Assembly (NCBI GenBank): GCA_001768735.1
Contig: MEMB01000002.1
Span: 882,624-946,623, forward strand
Source of the DNA: Alphaproteobacteria bacterium GWF2_58_20
GTDB taxonomy: Bacteria; Pseudomonadota; Alphaproteobacteria; UBA1247
DNA: 64,000 bases
Direction: 5' to 3'
The notes below the pieces were generated by a model, which was not told where the DNA came from, did no database searches, and worked only from the letters and a program-made list of their open reading frames with translations. Both the position numbers and the translations under genes were made by a program. Of the stretch, positions 9,814 to 19,125 are shown piece by piece. Within the stretch, counting starts at the first letter, position 1. Each line of letters starts with the position of its first letter.

Positions 9814-10536
9814 ATGCGCGTACTTCTTGTGGATGATGATGCCAGCATTTCCCGCAGCATTGAGCTGATGCTCAAGAGCGAAGGGTTCATTGTTGACATT
9901 ACGGATCTGGGCGAAGACGGTCTCGAAATCGGCAAGCTCTATGATTACGACATCATCATCCTTGACCTCATGCTGCCCGACATTGACGGATATGAAGTCC
10001 TGCGCCGCCTGCGCCAAGCCCGCATCCAGACCCCCATCCTCATCCTTTCCGGCCTGTCGGAAATGGACAACAAGATCAAGGGACTTGGCATTGGTGCGGA
10101 TGATTACCTGACCAAACCGTTTGACAAACGTGAACTGCTGGCACGCGTGCAGGCCATCGTACGCCGCAGCAAGGGACATGCCCAGAACGTCATCAAGACA
10201 GGCCGCCTGTCCGTTAACCTGGACGCCCGCACCGCCGAAGTGGAAGGGATTCCCCTGCACCTGACCGGCAAGGAATACGGCATTCTGGAACTCCTTTCCC
10301 TGCGCAAGGGCACCACCCTGACCAAGGAAATGTTCCTCAACCACCTTTACGGCGGCATGGATGAACCGGAAGTGAAGATCATCGATGTGTTCATCTGCAA
10401 GCTGCGCAAGAAGCTCCAGCAGGCCACGGGCGGCGAGGATTACATTGAAACCGTGTGGGGACGCGGCTATGTCCTGCGTGACCCCCTTCCGCAAAACATT
10501 CCGCTTGCTCCGGCCAAGAAATCCAGCAGTAAATAA
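9814..10536 (+). CDS. ctrA: CtrA, cell-cycle response regulator
   Basis: 240 aa OmpR-family regulator. The receiver has Asp7-Asp8-Asp9 and phospho-acceptor Asp51 ([20 protein letters not shown]), then Lys in [10 protein letters not shown]. The winged-helix domain begins around residue 125 ([20 protein letters not shown], then [12 protein letters not shown]). These stretches are characteristic of CtrA rather than of generic OmpR proteins. The start is ATG 9814 with AAGGGG at 9801-9806; an in-frame start at 9757 is rejected. The protein ends APAKKSSSK, without the terminal Ala-Ala needed for ClpXP turnover in Caulobacter. Confidence 0.93.
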   Translation: MRVLLVDDDASISRSIELMLKSEGFIVDITDLGEDGLEIGKLYDYDIIILDLMLPDIDGYEVLRRLRQARIQTPILILSGLSEMDNKIKGLGIGADDYLTKPFDKRELLARVQAIVRRSKGHAQNVIKTGRLSVNLDARTAEVEGIPLHLTGKEYGILELLSLRKGTTLTKEMFLNHLYGGMDEPEVKIIDVFICKLRKKLQQATGGEDYIETVWGRGYVLRDPLPQNIPLAPAKKSSSK

Positions 10537-10555
10537 AACCTGTTGCCATGAAAAG

Positions 10556-10590
10556 AAAAAGGGGCGATCCGTGCAGGAGCGCCCCTTTTT
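10556..10590. terminator. Rho-independent terminator after ctrA
   Basis: Perfect arms AAAAAGGGGCG (10556-10566) and CGCCCCTTTTT (10580-10590). The T run directly abuts the start of the half repeat element at 10591. The palindrome could also act on the opposite strand for epmA. Confidence 0.85.
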
Positions 10591-10674
10591 GAGCCTTGAG
10601 CGTTTAGATTGAACAATTCCTGTTGCTCTTGGGATGCGCCAGACCGCAAGGCGCTTGCCCGCAGGGGCGATGCG
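10591..10674 (+). repeat. TIR element copy A, left half only
   Basis: This stretch matches the left half of the full copies at 14588, 42783 (reversed) and 43941. It has a degenerate left end (GAGCCTTGAGCGTTTAGATT against GAGCATTTAACGTTTAGATT) and then the shared body through AGACCGCAAGGCG. The central arm reads CTTGCCCGCAGGGGC, as in the 42783 copy. Similarity stops near 10674, so the right half is missing. It fills the gap between the ctrA terminator and the convergent epmA stop. Confidence 0.8.
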
Positions 10675-10682
10675 ACCAGAAT

Positions 10683-11711
10683 TCAGGCCACTGGTGCCCA
10701 GAGAACATCATCGATGTGATCCGCACCGCAGCACAGCATGGCCAGGCGATCCATGCCGAGCGCAATCCCGGAGCTTTCCGGCATGCCCTCCTCAAGAGCC
10801 GCAAGAAAATCCTCATCGATCGGATAGCGGAATCCGTAAAGCTTTTCCTTGAGCGCCATGTCTTCCTCAAAGCGACGGCGCTGTTCCTTTGCGTTGGTCA
10901 GTTCGCCAAAGGCGTTGGCCAGCTCCAGGCCACAGACATAAATCTCGAACCGTTCCGCAAGGCGCGGGTCTGAAGCCTTGGGACGGGAGAGGGCGGCCAT
11001 GGAGATGGGATAGTCGTAAAGGATGCAGGGAGCGCCGTCGCCCAGTTTCGGTTCAATGATGTCCTGGAAAATCCGGAAATAGATGTCCTCCCAGCTGTCC
11101 CCCACATGCGGCGCAATGCCAACCCGGATGGCTTCCTGCCAAAGGGCTTCCGCATTTCCCACCTCGGCAAGGATATCGATCTTGCAATATTCATGGAAAG
11201 ACTCGGCCACCGAAAGTCGGGTGAATGGCTGGAAAGGATCGCTTGCACGGCCACGGTAACGCAGGGTTTTTGTGCCTGCGCCTGTTGCTGCGGCCCGCAA
11301 CAGGCCTTCACAATCCTCCATGAGGTCTTCATAGGTAGCCCCTGCACGATACCATTCAATCATCGAAAATTCCGGATGATGGGTGGAGGAGCGTTCTCCG
11401 TTACGGTACGTATGGCAAATCTGGAAAATGCGCGGCAAGCCAGCCACCAGAAGCTTCTTCATGGCAAATTCCGGACTGGTGTGCAGGTAAAAGCGGCGCA
11501 TGGCTTCCCCCGGCTCCGCAATATCCGTGGCAAAGGCCATGATATGCGGCTCCATGCCGGGACTGACCTGCAAGGCTGGCGTTTCCGGTTCGGCAAAATC
11601 GCGTTCATAAAAAAACTGGCGCACAGCGCGCGTCATCTTGTCCCTGCGGTGCAGGTTTTCAATTCTTTTGGCGAACATGTCTCCGCGCCACCATGGCGTT
11701 TTTTTCGACAT
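10683..11711 (-). CDS. epmA: EpmA (PoxA/GenX), EF-P lysine ligase
   Basis: 343 aa class-II lysyl-tRNA-synthetase paralogue without a tRNA anticodon-binding domain. Motif 2 is at about 98-121 (FQICHTYRNGERSS, then HHPEFSMIEWY). Motif 3 is near the C-terminus (SGIALGMDRLAML). EpmA attaches beta-lysine to a conserved lysine of EF-P, and efp is the divergent neighbour. The start is ATG 11711 with GGGAGATG just upstream; the frame reaching 11807 adds 32 unlikely residues. EpmB, which makes beta-lysine in enterobacteria, is not in this window. Confidence 0.92.
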   Translation of the reverse strand: MSKKTPWWRGDMFAKRIENLHRRDKMTRAVRQFFYERDFAEPETPALQVSPGMEPHIMAFATDIAEPGEAMRRFYLHTSPEFAMKKLLVAGLPRIFQICHTYRNGERSSTHHPEFSMIEWYRAGATYEDLMEDCEGLLRAAATGAGTKTLRYRGRASDPFQPFTRLSVAESFHEYCKIDILAEVGNAEALWQEAIRVGIAPHVGDSWEDIYFRIFQDIIEPKLGDGAPCILYDYPISMAALSRPKASDPRLAERFEIYVCGLELANAFGELTNAKEQRRRFEEDMALKEKLYGFRYPIDEDFLAALEEGMPESSGIALGMDRLAMLCCGADHIDDVLWAPVA

Positions 11712-11748
11712 TTTCACATCTCCCTCTTGAGAAACCCATCCAACATGG

Positions 11749-11776
11749 GGTATAGCCCATTGCTTGAAGGCGGCAA
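11749..11776 (-). promoter_or_regulatory. Possible epmA promoter
   Basis: On the minus strand TTGCCG (11771-11776) and TATACC (11749-11754) are separated by 16 bases. This is a moderate sigma-70 match, about 40 bases before the epmA ATG, in the efp-epmA divergent gap. Confidence 0.3.
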
Positions 11777-11836
11777 AACTGTTATGTTTTTTTCGTCTAT
11801 TTAGCAAGTGGTAACCATGAAGGAAAGCATCTCCCC

Positions 11837-12403
11837 ATGAAAGTCAACGCCATCACCATCCGCGCCGGCAATGTTCTTGAGCAAGAAGGCAAGCTCTGGG
11901 CCGTTCTCAAGAGCGAAATCATGCAGCCGGGCAAAGGCGCCGCCGTCATCCAGGTGGAAATGCGCGATGTCCGCACCGGTACCAAGACCAACGTCCGCTA
12001 CCGCACGCAGGAAGCGGTGGAACGCGTCCAGCTGGACGAATACGAATACCAGTTCCTGTTTGCCGATGGCAACCTGCTCACCTTCATGAACAATGAAACT
12101 TTCGAGCAGATCACCGTGGAAAAGGATATTGTCGGTTATCCCGCCGCCTTCCTGCAGGACGGCATGGTTTGCACCATCCGCACCTATGAAGGCAAGCCGA
12201 TCAGCGTCGAGCTGCCGGACAGCGTCATCATGACCTTGATCGAGGCAGACCCTGTGGTGAAGGGCCAAACGGCATCTTCATCCTACAAGCCGGCCAAAAT
12301 GGAAAATGGCGAGCGCGTCATGGTTCCGCCACACATTGAAAATGGCACCCGCATCGTTGTGCGGACCACTGACGGCACTTACGTCGAACGCGCGAAGGAA
12401 TAA
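11837..12403 (+). CDS. efp: Elongation factor P
   Basis: 188 aa, the normal length, with three beta-barrel domains. The modification loop reads PGKG with Lys33, the equivalent of the lysine modified by EpmA in enterobacteria. The C-terminal signature appears around FQVPPHIE-like and GTRIVVRTTDGTYVERAKE stretches. EF-P rescues ribosomes stalled on polyproline. A proline-rich exported protein lies two genes downstream. The start has AAGGAAA at 11819-11825. The next gene begins 7 bases after the stop. Confidence 0.96.
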   Translation: MKVNAITIRAGNVLEQEGKLWAVLKSEIMQPGKGAAVIQVEMRDVRTGTKTNVRYRTQEAVERVQLDEYEYQFLFADGNLLTFMNNETFEQITVEKDIVGYPAAFLQDGMVCTIRTYEGKPISVELPDSVIMTLIEADPVVKGQTASSSYKPAKMENGERVMVPPHIENGTRIVVRTTDGTYVERAKE

Positions 12404-12410
12404 AGCGAAG

Positions 12411-13229
12411 ATGGCTCCTCCCCTTTCCCCTCTCATGACGATCATGACAAGAGCCGCCCAAATGGCAGCCAAATCGCTCCTGCATGATTTTGGCGAGGTG
12501 GAAAACCTCCAGGTTTCCCGCAAGGGGCCAGCCGACTTTGTTTCAACGGCAGATGAAAACGCGCAAAAGATCCTGAAGCGCGAACTGCAAAAGGCCCGTC
12601 CGGGCTTTACCTTCCTCATGGAAGAAGGCCAGCCGCACGCCGCACATGAACCCGGCCAGGAACGTTTCATCATCGACCCGCTGGATGGAACCGACAATTA
12701 CCTGCATGGCATTCCACACTGGGCCATTTCCATTGCCGTGGAAAAGGATGGCGAAATCCTTGCGGCCCTCATCCTCAATCCCGTCGGGAACGAGATGTAC
12801 CACGCCGAAAAAGGCATGGGCGCCTACATGAACCACCGCCGACTCCGGGTTTCCGGCCGGGATGTCACGGAAAAGGGCCTTATCGGCACAGTCATCCCAA
12901 CTCTGAAACGCGCCGCCTTCAAGCCCGCCTTCCAGACGCAAATGGACAAGGTATCCAGCCATTTTGGCTGCATCAACCGCATGGGATCCGCCGCTCTCGA
13001 CCTTGCCTATGTGGCCTCGGGACGCATGGATGGTTTCTGGGCGGAAGACCTCAAGCCATGGGATATTGCTGCGGGTCTTTTGATCGTTCATGAGGCTGGC
13101 GGTTTTTCGAGCCAGTTTGATGGAACATCCTCTCCATTGTTTTCAGGGACCATCATTGCCGGAAATCCTGCCATCCACAAATCCCTGCACAGCCTCCTGC
13201 AGGGCATGGAAACCCAAACATCTGCATAA
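12411..13229 (+). CDS. Inositol-monophosphatase-family phosphatase
   Basis: 272 aa Mg-dependent phosphatase of the IMPase/SuhB/CysQ superfamily. The metal-site motifs are EEG at about 71-73, DPLDGTDN at 89-96 and WDIAAGLLIVHEAGG near the C-terminus. The substrate cannot be told from sequence: inositol-1-phosphate, histidinol phosphate and PAP are all possible. The start ATG 12411 is chosen because the upstream in-frame residues overlap efp. It lies 7 bases after efp, so they form an operon. Confidence 0.85.
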   Translation: MAPPLSPLMTIMTRAAQMAAKSLLHDFGEVENLQVSRKGPADFVSTADENAQKILKRELQKARPGFTFLMEEGQPHAAHEPGQERFIIDPLDGTDNYLHGIPHWAISIAVEKDGEILAALILNPVGNEMYHAEKGMGAYMNHRRLRVSGRDVTEKGLIGTVIPTLKRAAFKPAFQTQMDKVSSHFGCINRMGSAALDLAYVASGRMDGFWAEDLKPWDIAAGLLIVHEAGGFSSQFDGTSSPLFSGTIIAGNPAIHKSLHSLLQGMETQTSA

Positions 13230-13244
13230 GGGGGGAAACCCGCC

Positions 13245-14501
13245 GTGACCAACCGCCTGATGACCTCTGCTTCCGTTTTTGCCCTCACAATGGGACTTGT
13301 TTTCCATCCTGTCATGGCACAGACCGTGGTTGGAACGCCTGGCGGAACATCTCCCGGCATGGCGGTTGAAGTCAATCTTGACATTCTGGAACCCAATCAG
13401 CACGCGGTCTCCCTTCCGCCTGTGGTTCTCACGCCGCCGCCCGCCCTCAACATGGCTCCAAAAACGACTTTGTCGCCACCTGTCATTCAGGCGCCCGCAC
13501 CTGCAGCTGAAAAAAAAACTGAGATTCCAGCCGCCCCATCTGCCGCTCCCCTGGTTTCCGCCAAAACCGTACTGCCCCCTGTAAAACCACAGGCTCCGGA
13601 AGCAGCAAGCGAAAAAAAACCAGAAACCGCACAAAAACCGATAGTTGCCGCGACAAAACCCACGGCCACAAAATCCATGCCAAAACGCTTGCCCGGCACC
13701 GGTTCAGGCCATCAGACATCGACCCCAACGCCGCCGTCCAAACCGGAAAAGACCGCCAAACCTGAAAGCGAAGCTTGGCCCATGGGCCGCAAAACCGCTA
13801 TCGATGGTGCCATTGAGGCTGAAGCCTTGCGTGATGCCCTGGCCAAAGCGCGGGAACAGATGGGAGACAACAAATCCCTTCCTCCTGCCGCTGCCCTCAC
13901 CCCCTCGCCCAATACGCCACGGGGCGAACCAAAACCCAATGCAATTGATGGCGCCCTCAAGGCCGCCGTCCTGCGCGAAGCTACAGAAAAAGCGGCAGAA
14001 ATCCGCGGCGGACGGAACAAGACGGAAGAAACTCCGGTCACAACCATGGCTTCTGCCAGCACAACAGTTGCCCCCCCATCCGCAACATCTGATCCAACCC
14101 CCGCTGCGACGGCAAACACCACAGCACCAACATCCAAACCTGTTGTACAGGAACAAAAGCCACAAGCGCCTGTTGCCGCCGTCATGGCCAAGCCGGAAAA
14201 CCTCCGCCTCACCTTTGAAGGCACCACCTCTGACATCAAGTCCGAATATCCTCCCAAGATTGATGCCATCATTGGCTGGCTGCAAAAAAATGAAACGGCA
14301 CGCCTGCAAATTGAAGCCTACGCCTCAAGCCCGGATGGACAAACCAACATGGCCCGGCGCATTTCCCTGTCCCGCGCCCTTGCCATCCGTTCCTACCTGA
14401 TTGACCACAGCATTCGCAGCACCCGCATTGACGTGCGTGCCAAGGGCGATGCCACCACGGAAGAACCGCTTGACCGGGTTGACCTCATCATCACCGAATA
14501 A
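13245..14501 (+). CDS. Exported OmpA-domain protein with Pro/Ala-rich linker
   Basis: 418 aa from GTG 13245, preceded by AAGGGGGG; ATG 13260 is the alternative. A signal peptide ends around HPVMA, so the protein is exported. Residues about 30-310 are Pro/Ala/Thr/Lys-rich, low complexity and probably extended. Within them IDGAIEAEALRDALAKA and IDGALKAAVLREATEKA form a diverged internal repeat. Residues about 320-418 are an OmpA-like peptidoglycan-binding domain (IEAYASS, then SLSRALAIRSYLI). It is likely a periplasmic cell-wall-bound spacer. The many prolines fit dependence on EF-P, encoded just upstream. Confidence 0.8.
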   Translation: MTNRLMTSASVFALTMGLVFHPVMAQTVVGTPGGTSPGMAVEVNLDILEPNQHAVSLPPVVLTPPPALNMAPKTTLSPPVIQAPAPAAEKKTEIPAAPSAAPLVSAKTVLPPVKPQAPEAASEKKPETAQKPIVAATKPTATKSMPKRLPGTGSGHQTSTPTPPSKPEKTAKPESEAWPMGRKTAIDGAIEAEALRDALAKAREQMGDNKSLPPAAALTPSPNTPRGEPKPNAIDGALKAAVLREATEKAAEIRGGRNKTEETPVTTMASASTTVAPPSATSDPTPAATANTTAPTSKPVVQEQKPQAPVAAVMAKPENLRLTFEGTTSDIKSEYPPKIDAIIGWLQKNETARLQIEAYASSPDGQTNMARRISLSRALAIRSYLIDHSIRSTRIDVRAKGDATTEEPLDRVDLIITE

Positions 14502-14518
14502 AATTCCTTCCTGAATTG

Positions 14519-14561
14519 GACACAAGAAAAAGCCGGGCATTGCCCGGCTTTTTCTTGTGTC
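14519..14561. terminator. Strong bidirectional terminator
   Basis: A perfect palindrome with a 20-bp stem (GACACAAGAAAAAGCCGGGC and its complement) and A and T runs inside the arms. It separates the OmpA-domain gene from the convergent macB and lies 26 bases before repeat copy B. Confidence 0.9.
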
Positions 14562-14587
14562 ACAAAGATAGGACATTTACTGTTCCA

Positions 14588-14748
14588 GAGCATTTAACGT
14601 TTAGATTGAACAATGCCTGTTGATCTTGGGATGAGCCAGACCGCAAGGCGCAAACCGCGGGGCGATGCGGGCATCGTCCAAGGTTTGAAAACACGGCGGA
14701 TGGCCATCAAAAGGCAACAGGGGTATTCAAGATGAACGTTAAATGCTC
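14588..14748 (+). repeat. TIR element copy B, full length (161 bp)
   Basis: The ends are perfect 14-base inverted repeats (GAGCATTTAACGTT), extending imperfectly to about 45 bases each side. A central potential hairpin reads CCGC-N-GCGG. It differs from copy D (43941-44101) at about six positions by eye. The flanking dinucleotide CA is repeated on both sides. No open frame of significance is inside. It lies between a terminator and the macB stop. Confidence 0.85.
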
Positions 14749-14754
14749 CAGTCC

Positions 14755-16713
14755 TTACTCCCAGGCAAGAGCCACGACAGGATCCAAGCGGGCCGCCTTG
14801 CGGGCCGGCATGTAACCAAAGATGATGCCGGTGAGGAAAGCGCTCCCAAACGCCATGAGCGCGGGCCCCGCCGTAAAGGCAATGGGCATGCCCCCCAAAC
14901 CCTTGATAAGCCAGCCAACGCTCCAGCCCAGCAAAACCCCAATAATACCGCCAATGGCGCACACCACTGCCGATTCAATGTTGAACTGGAGCAGGATATC
15001 ACGCCGCCTTGCGCCCGTGGCCATGCGGATGCCGATTTCCCGCGTACGCTCGGTCACGCTCACCAGCATGATATTCATCACACCAATGCCGCCCACAAGC
15101 AGGGAAATGATGGCCACCGCCCCCAGAAACAGTTTGAGGGTATTGGTGGTATCCGTCACCATCTCCACCAGGGATGCCATGTTGCGGGTGGAAAAATCTT
15201 CCAGACCATGACGCTCCAGCAGAAGATCCTTGATGTCCTGCTCTGTATCATTGATCTGGGCGAGGTTTGAAACCTTGACGGTTAAACTGCTGATATAATT
15301 CTGGCCAAAAAGACGCATATTGCCAGTCGTGACCGGGATCATCACCACATCATCCTGGTCGGATCCCATGGCGGACCCCCCTTGCTCCTTCATGACGCCA
15401 ATCACCTCGAAAGGTACATTCTTGATCAGCACATATTTGCCAATGGGATTTTCCCCTTCCGAAAACACAGCCTCCAGAACCGTCTTGCCCAGCACCGCGA
15501 CCGAAGCATACCCCCTCATATCCTGGGCCCCAAAGAAACTGCCCTTCTCCACCGTCCAGTCCCGCGCTTTCGGAAAATCGGGGCCAACGCCCTGAACCTG
15601 CGTCTGGTAGTCCTGGTTGCCGTAACGGATGGTATAGCGTCCAGACCGCTGCGGAACCACGGCTTCAACATTGGAAAGTTTCGCAATGGCATCTGAATCC
15701 TCCAGCGTCAGGCTGGTGACATCCTGCCCGCCGCGCTGACCCGGAATATCCATGCCCGGACGCACCGTAATGAGATTGGTGCCCATGGACGTGATGCGTC
15801 CAAGGATGGATTGTCGTGCCCCATCGCCAATGGCCAGCATGGCCACAACCGACGCCACACCAATGACAATGCCCAGAAGCGTCAGCGCCGTCCGGAACAG
15901 GTTGACCCGCAAGGACTGAATGGCCATGGTCACCGCTTCACCAATGGCCGTGGCAATGTTCATGCCATGGTCGCGCTTGATTTTGGCGCCCGTGTCCCGC
16001 AATTTCGCTTCCGACTGGATGGTTTCCTTGAAAATCTTGCCATCATGCAGGTGAATGACGCGTTCCGCCTGCAGGGCCACATCCTCATTGTGGGTAATGA
16101 TGATGATGGTTCGCCCCTCGCCATGCAGGTTGTGCAGAAGTTCCATCACGTCATCGCCCGTCCGGCTGTCAAGCGCACCCGTGGGTTCATCCGCCAGAAT
16201 GACGGGAGGGTCATTCATCAGCGCGCGGGCAATGGCCACCCGCTGCTGCTGGCCCCCGGAAAGCTGGGAGGGATAATGACGCTTGCGGTCCCCCATGCCA
16301 AGCTGCCCCAGCAGATCCTCGGAACGCTGGTCGCGAATGTCCTTGTCTATTCCCGCGTATATGGCGGGAATTTCGACATTGGCCTGCGCATTCACGCTGG
16401 CAATCAGGTTGTAGCGCTGGAAAATGAACCCAAAAGTTTCCCGGCGCAGGGCCGCCAGTTCATCCGGCAGCATGTTGCGGGTTTCCCGGCCCATGATGCG
16501 GCAACTGCCTGCCGTTGGCCGATCCAGACAACCGACCACATTCATCATGGTGGACTTGCCGGACCCCGAAGGCCCCATGATGGCCACAAACTCGCCTTCC
16601 CTTATGGTCAGGGACACATGGTCAAGCGCGCGCACGATATCCGCATCGCTCTCTTCCCCATAAAAGCGCGAAAGCCCGGAAAGCTCAACCACCGCCCGTC
16701 CTGGGGATGCCAT
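14755..16713 (-). CDS. macB: MacB-type ABC transporter (ATPase-permease fusion)
   Basis: 652 aa. The N-terminal ABC domain has Walker [10 protein letters not shown], signature LSGGQQQR, Walker B VILADEP and the LolD/MacB-subfamily stretch [11 protein letters not shown] membrane helix follows near residue 270, then a large periplasmic domain and three C-terminal helices ([20 protein letters not shown]). This is the MacB plan, which exports substrates from the periplasm through a TolC channel. No tolC lies here. The start ATG overlaps the macA stop by one base. Whether the substrate is an antibiotic, peptide or lipoprotein cannot be judged. Confidence 0.88.
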   Translation of the reverse strand: MASPGRAVVELSGLSRFYGEESDADIVRALDHVSLTIREGEFVAIMGPSGSGKSTMMNVVGCLDRPTAGSCRIMGRETRNMLPDELAALRRETFGFIFQRYNLIASVNAQANVEIPAIYAGIDKDIRDQRSEDLLGQLGMGDRKRHYPSQLSGGQQQRVAIARALMNDPPVILADEPTGALDSRTGDDVMELLHNLHGEGRTIIIITHNEDVALQAERVIHLHDGKIFKETIQSEAKLRDTGAKIKRDHGMNIATAIGEAVTMAIQSLRVNLFRTALTLLGIVIGVASVVAMLAIGDGARQSILGRITSMGTNLITVRPGMDIPGQRGGQDVTSLTLEDSDAIAKLSNVEAVVPQRSGRYTIRYGNQDYQTQVQGVGPDFPKARDWTVEKGSFFGAQDMRGYASVAVLGKTVLEAVFSEGENPIGKYVLIKNVPFEVIGVMKEQGGSAMGSDQDDVVMIPVTTGNMRLFGQNYISSLTVKVSNLAQINDTEQDIKDLLLERHGLEDFSTRNMASLVEMVTDTTNTLKLFLGAVAIISLLVGGIGVMNIMLVSVTERTREIGIRMATGARRRDILLQFNIESAVVCAIGGIIGVLLGWSVGWLIKGLGGMPIAFTAGPALMAFGSAFLTGIIFGYMPARKAARLDPVVALAWE

Positions 16714-17915
16714 CAGCGCAGACCTCCCATCATCCCCGGACGCTGGTTGCTTGCCTGTACATTCGCCGAGGGACCTCCCGCACCTGTTGCATTAGATGTT
16801 TTTGCGGCCCCCACAACAACCCGGTCACCAACAGCAAGGCCTGACTTGACCTCTGCCCGAACCCGGTTCATGAGGCCAACAAGAACCGTACGATCAACGG
16901 CCTGTCCGCCCTGCCAGACACGCACCACATAAGCTTCCGCTCCAGGCTGGTCTTCATCTTCCATCCGGCGCCCCAGGGCAGACACGGGTACCAGCGGCAC
17001 ATTGGCCGCCTTGGCCACCGTAAAAAACACCTGGGCGCTCATGCCGTTCATCAGTCGGCGATCACGATTATCCACATCAATGAGAACGTTGTAGAGAACG
17101 ACTTCGCTGACGATTTCCGGCGTTGGCATGACCTGCCGCACACGGCCCTTGCGTTTTTGCGTTGTGTCTCCAAGAGTTGTGAAGCTGACCTCCATCCCCT
17201 CACTCACCTTCATCACATCCGCTTCGGAAACCTGTGCCCAAACCGTCATGGTATCCAGGTCGGCAATGGTCAGCACTGTTGGTGATGTCTGGCTGGCGTT
17301 CAGCGTTTGGCCCTCTTTCACCGGAATATCCACCACAACCCCATCCCGCGGGGCAGAAATATTGGTATAGCCAAGATTGAGCCGGTCTTCATCCAGCGTG
17401 GACTGCATTTTTTCAATCTGCGCCGTCAGGGAATCAATTCCGGCACTTGCCTTGTCCAGCGCTGCCGCCGTTTCCTCAATAGCCGCATCGCTCACAAACT
17501 TGCTCTTTTGCAGGGACAGGTTACGCTTGTGCTTCTGCTCCGCAAGAACCATCGACGCTTTGGCGTCTCCATACTGGGCCCGCAAAACCTTGAGGCTTGC
17601 CTCATCCGCCGCAAGGCGGGACTGGTAAATCCTGGGATCAATCTCCGCAAGAGGATCTCCAACAGACACCAGCGCACCAACTTCAACATAAAGTTTTTTA
17701 AGCTGTCCGGAAACCTGCGTTCCGACATCAAGGGAATCCTTTGGTTCGATTCGGCCCTGTGCCGTCACGGTTTCCTCGATGGTGCCCAGGATCACGTCAT
17801 CAAACTTGACCGCTGCTTCGGCGCTGCCATCCTGCATCTGGCGCCACGCCCAAAAGCCGCCTGCTCCCGCCAGCAAAACCAGAACAATCGCAATTTTTTT
17901 CATCTTCCTGCGCAT
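16713..17915 (-). CDS. macA: MacA-type periplasmic adaptor (HlyD family)
   Basis: 400 aa. An N-terminal anchor (KKIAIVLVLLAGAGGFWAW) is followed by a lipoyl/barrel-sandwich half (VTAQGRIEPKDSLDVGTQVS), a helical hairpin around residues 90-165, the returning lipoyl half (ISAPRDGVVVDIPVKEGQ) and beta-barrel domains. It bridges MacB to an outer-membrane channel. AAGGAGA sits 6 bases before ATG 17915. A TATAAT hexamer on this strand at 17937-17942 is the likely -10 box. The two genes form one operon. Confidence 0.88.
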   Translation of the reverse strand: MRRKMKKIAIVLVLLAGAGGFWAWRQMQDGSAEAAVKFDDVILGTIEETVTAQGRIEPKDSLDVGTQVSGQLKKLYVEVGALVSVGDPLAEIDPRIYQSRLAADEASLKVLRAQYGDAKASMVLAEQKHKRNLSLQKSKFVSDAAIEETAAALDKASAGIDSLTAQIEKMQSTLDEDRLNLGYTNISAPRDGVVVDIPVKEGQTLNASQTSPTVLTIADLDTMTVWAQVSEADVMKVSEGMEVSFTTLGDTTQKRKGRVRQVMPTPEIVSEVVLYNVLIDVDNRDRRLMNGMSAQVFFTVAKAANVPLVPVSALGRRMEDEDQPGAEAYVVRVWQGGQAVDRTVLVGLMNRVRAEVKSGLAVGDRVVVGAAKTSNATGAGGPSANVQASNQRPGMMGGLR

Positions 17916-17965
17916 GACCTATCTCCTTGTCTCAATATTATATGCCGCCACACCACATCTTGCTA

Positions 17966-17995
17966 TTGAAATTGCAAGGTGCAATCCCTTATAGT
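17966..17995 (+). promoter_or_regulatory. Candidate sigma-70 promoter of greA
   Basis: TTGAAA (17966-17971), an 18-base spacer, then TATAGT (17990-17995), about 50 bases before the greA ATG. It lies in the divergent gap with macA. Confidence 0.45.
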
Positions 17996-18048
17996 TCTCC
18001 GCTCATGTTTTCATAAAATGGCGCACAGCTTGACAGGATTCCTTTTCC

Positions 18049-18522
18049 ATGCAGACACTTCCCATCACCACCGAAGGTTTTGAAAAATTGCAGCGAGAGC
18101 TTCGCCATCTCAAAACAGTGGAACGCCCAACCATCATCAAGGCCATTTCCGAAGCCCGCGAACATGGGGACCTTTCGGAAAACGCCGAATACCATGCCGC
18201 ACGCGAACGGCAGAGTTTCATTGAAGGCCGCATCAACGAGCTTGAGGACGTGACCGCCCGCGCCGAAGTCATCGACATTTCCAAGATGTCGGGAACATCC
18301 GCCAAGTTCGGTGCCCAGGTCACCCTGATGGATGAAGACACGGAAGTTGAAGTGAGCTACAGGATTGTTGGCCCCATGGAAGCCGATCTGCGGCATGGAT
18401 CCATTTCCATCACGTCCCCGCTTGGCCGCAGCCTTATTGGCAAACATGCCGGCGAAACCATCGAGGTCATCACCCCCGGCGGATCAAAAAGTTATGAAAT
18501 CATGGATATTTCTTTCGGATAA
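18049..18522 (+). CDS. greA: GreA, transcript cleavage factor
   Basis: 157 aa, full length. The N-terminal coiled-coil finger carries the conserved acidic tip ([18 protein letters not shown]), where the Asp-Glu pair activates the RNA polymerase active site for cleavage of backtracked RNA. The C-terminal FKBP-like domain includes [14 protein letters not shown] and GETIEV. The gene stands alone with its own promoter and a terminator behind it. Confidence 0.95.
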   Translation: MQTLPITTEGFEKLQRELRHLKTVERPTIIKAISEAREHGDLSENAEYHAARERQSFIEGRINELEDVTARAEVIDISKMSGTSAKFGAQVTLMDEDTEVEVSYRIVGPMEADLRHGSISITSPLGRSLIGKHAGETIEVITPGGSKSYEIMDISFG

Positions 18523-18536
18523 CCGGTTTCAGACAT

Positions 18537-18569
18537 AAAAAAAGGGCGCCTTTCACGGCGCCTTTTTTT
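18537..18569. terminator. Convergent terminator between greA and lrp
   Basis: GGCGCC arms around TTTCAC, framed by seven A and seven T, with one unpaired G. It overlaps the last bases of the Lrp-family gene and can stop transcription both ways. Confidence 0.8.
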
Positions 18570-19083
18570 ACGCCCCATCCGGAGCATTTTCATTTTTGAC
18601 CCGCTCTTCCAAAAATTCCATTGGCACCCCACCACGGTCATAAAACTTGCGCATGATGATCGAGGAATGCACTTTATGCACATTTGGTGTCTTGAGGAGT
18701 TTTCCGATAAGGAATTGGCGGTAACTATCCCAATCCTGCGCAACAATCTTGAGAACATAATCGGCTTCGCCGGTCACCATGTAGCATTCCCGCACTTCCG
18801 GCCATCCTTCGACATCCGACAGGAACTGTTGCACTACCTCGTCCTTGTGACCGGACAGGAACACCTGAACAATCGCCGGCGCATGGAACCCGACAGCCAC
18901 ATGATCAACATCCGCATGGTAACCGCGAATAATCTTCTGCTCCTCCAGAATGCGCACCCGGCGCAGGCAGGAAGGCGGGGAAATTCCAACCCGTTTGGCC
19001 AGTTCAAGATTGGTAATACGGCCATTTTCCTGGAGAATGGTGAGCAATTTCACATCCATTTCATCCAGCTTGATGTTTTTCAT
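18568..19083 (-). CDS. Lrp/AsnC-family transcriptional regulator
   Basis: 171 aa. An N-terminal winged helix-turn-helix (LDEMDVKLLTILQENGRITN, then LAKRVGISPPSCLRRVRILE) is followed by a RAM/AsnC effector domain (VTGEADYVLKIVAQDWDSY). These proteins form octamers and sense amino acids; the ligand is not predictable here. It has a good ribosome site (GGAGGG, 5 bases). The tail after residue 150 is a little longer than in E. coli Lrp. A small membrane-protein gene lies 42 bases upstream on the same strand. Confidence 0.9.
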   Translation of the reverse strand: MKNIKLDEMDVKLLTILQENGRITNLELAKRVGISPPSCLRRVRILEEQKIIRGYHADVDHVAVGFHAPAIVQVFLSGHKDEVVQQFLSDVEGWPEVRECYMVTGEADYVLKIVAQDWDSYRQFLIGKLLKTPNVHKVHSSIIMRKFYDRGGVPMEFLEERVKNENAPDGA

Positions 19084-19125
19084 AAAAACCCTCCATGCAA
19101 ATTCATCCAGAAAACGCGAGGCAGA

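Noticed and set aside
14594..14962. Open frames inside the repeat elements (also 42767-42970 and 43916-43999)
   Set aside because: The same peptide stretches recur only because the DNA is repeated, and they run into unrelated flanks. No ribosome sites are present.
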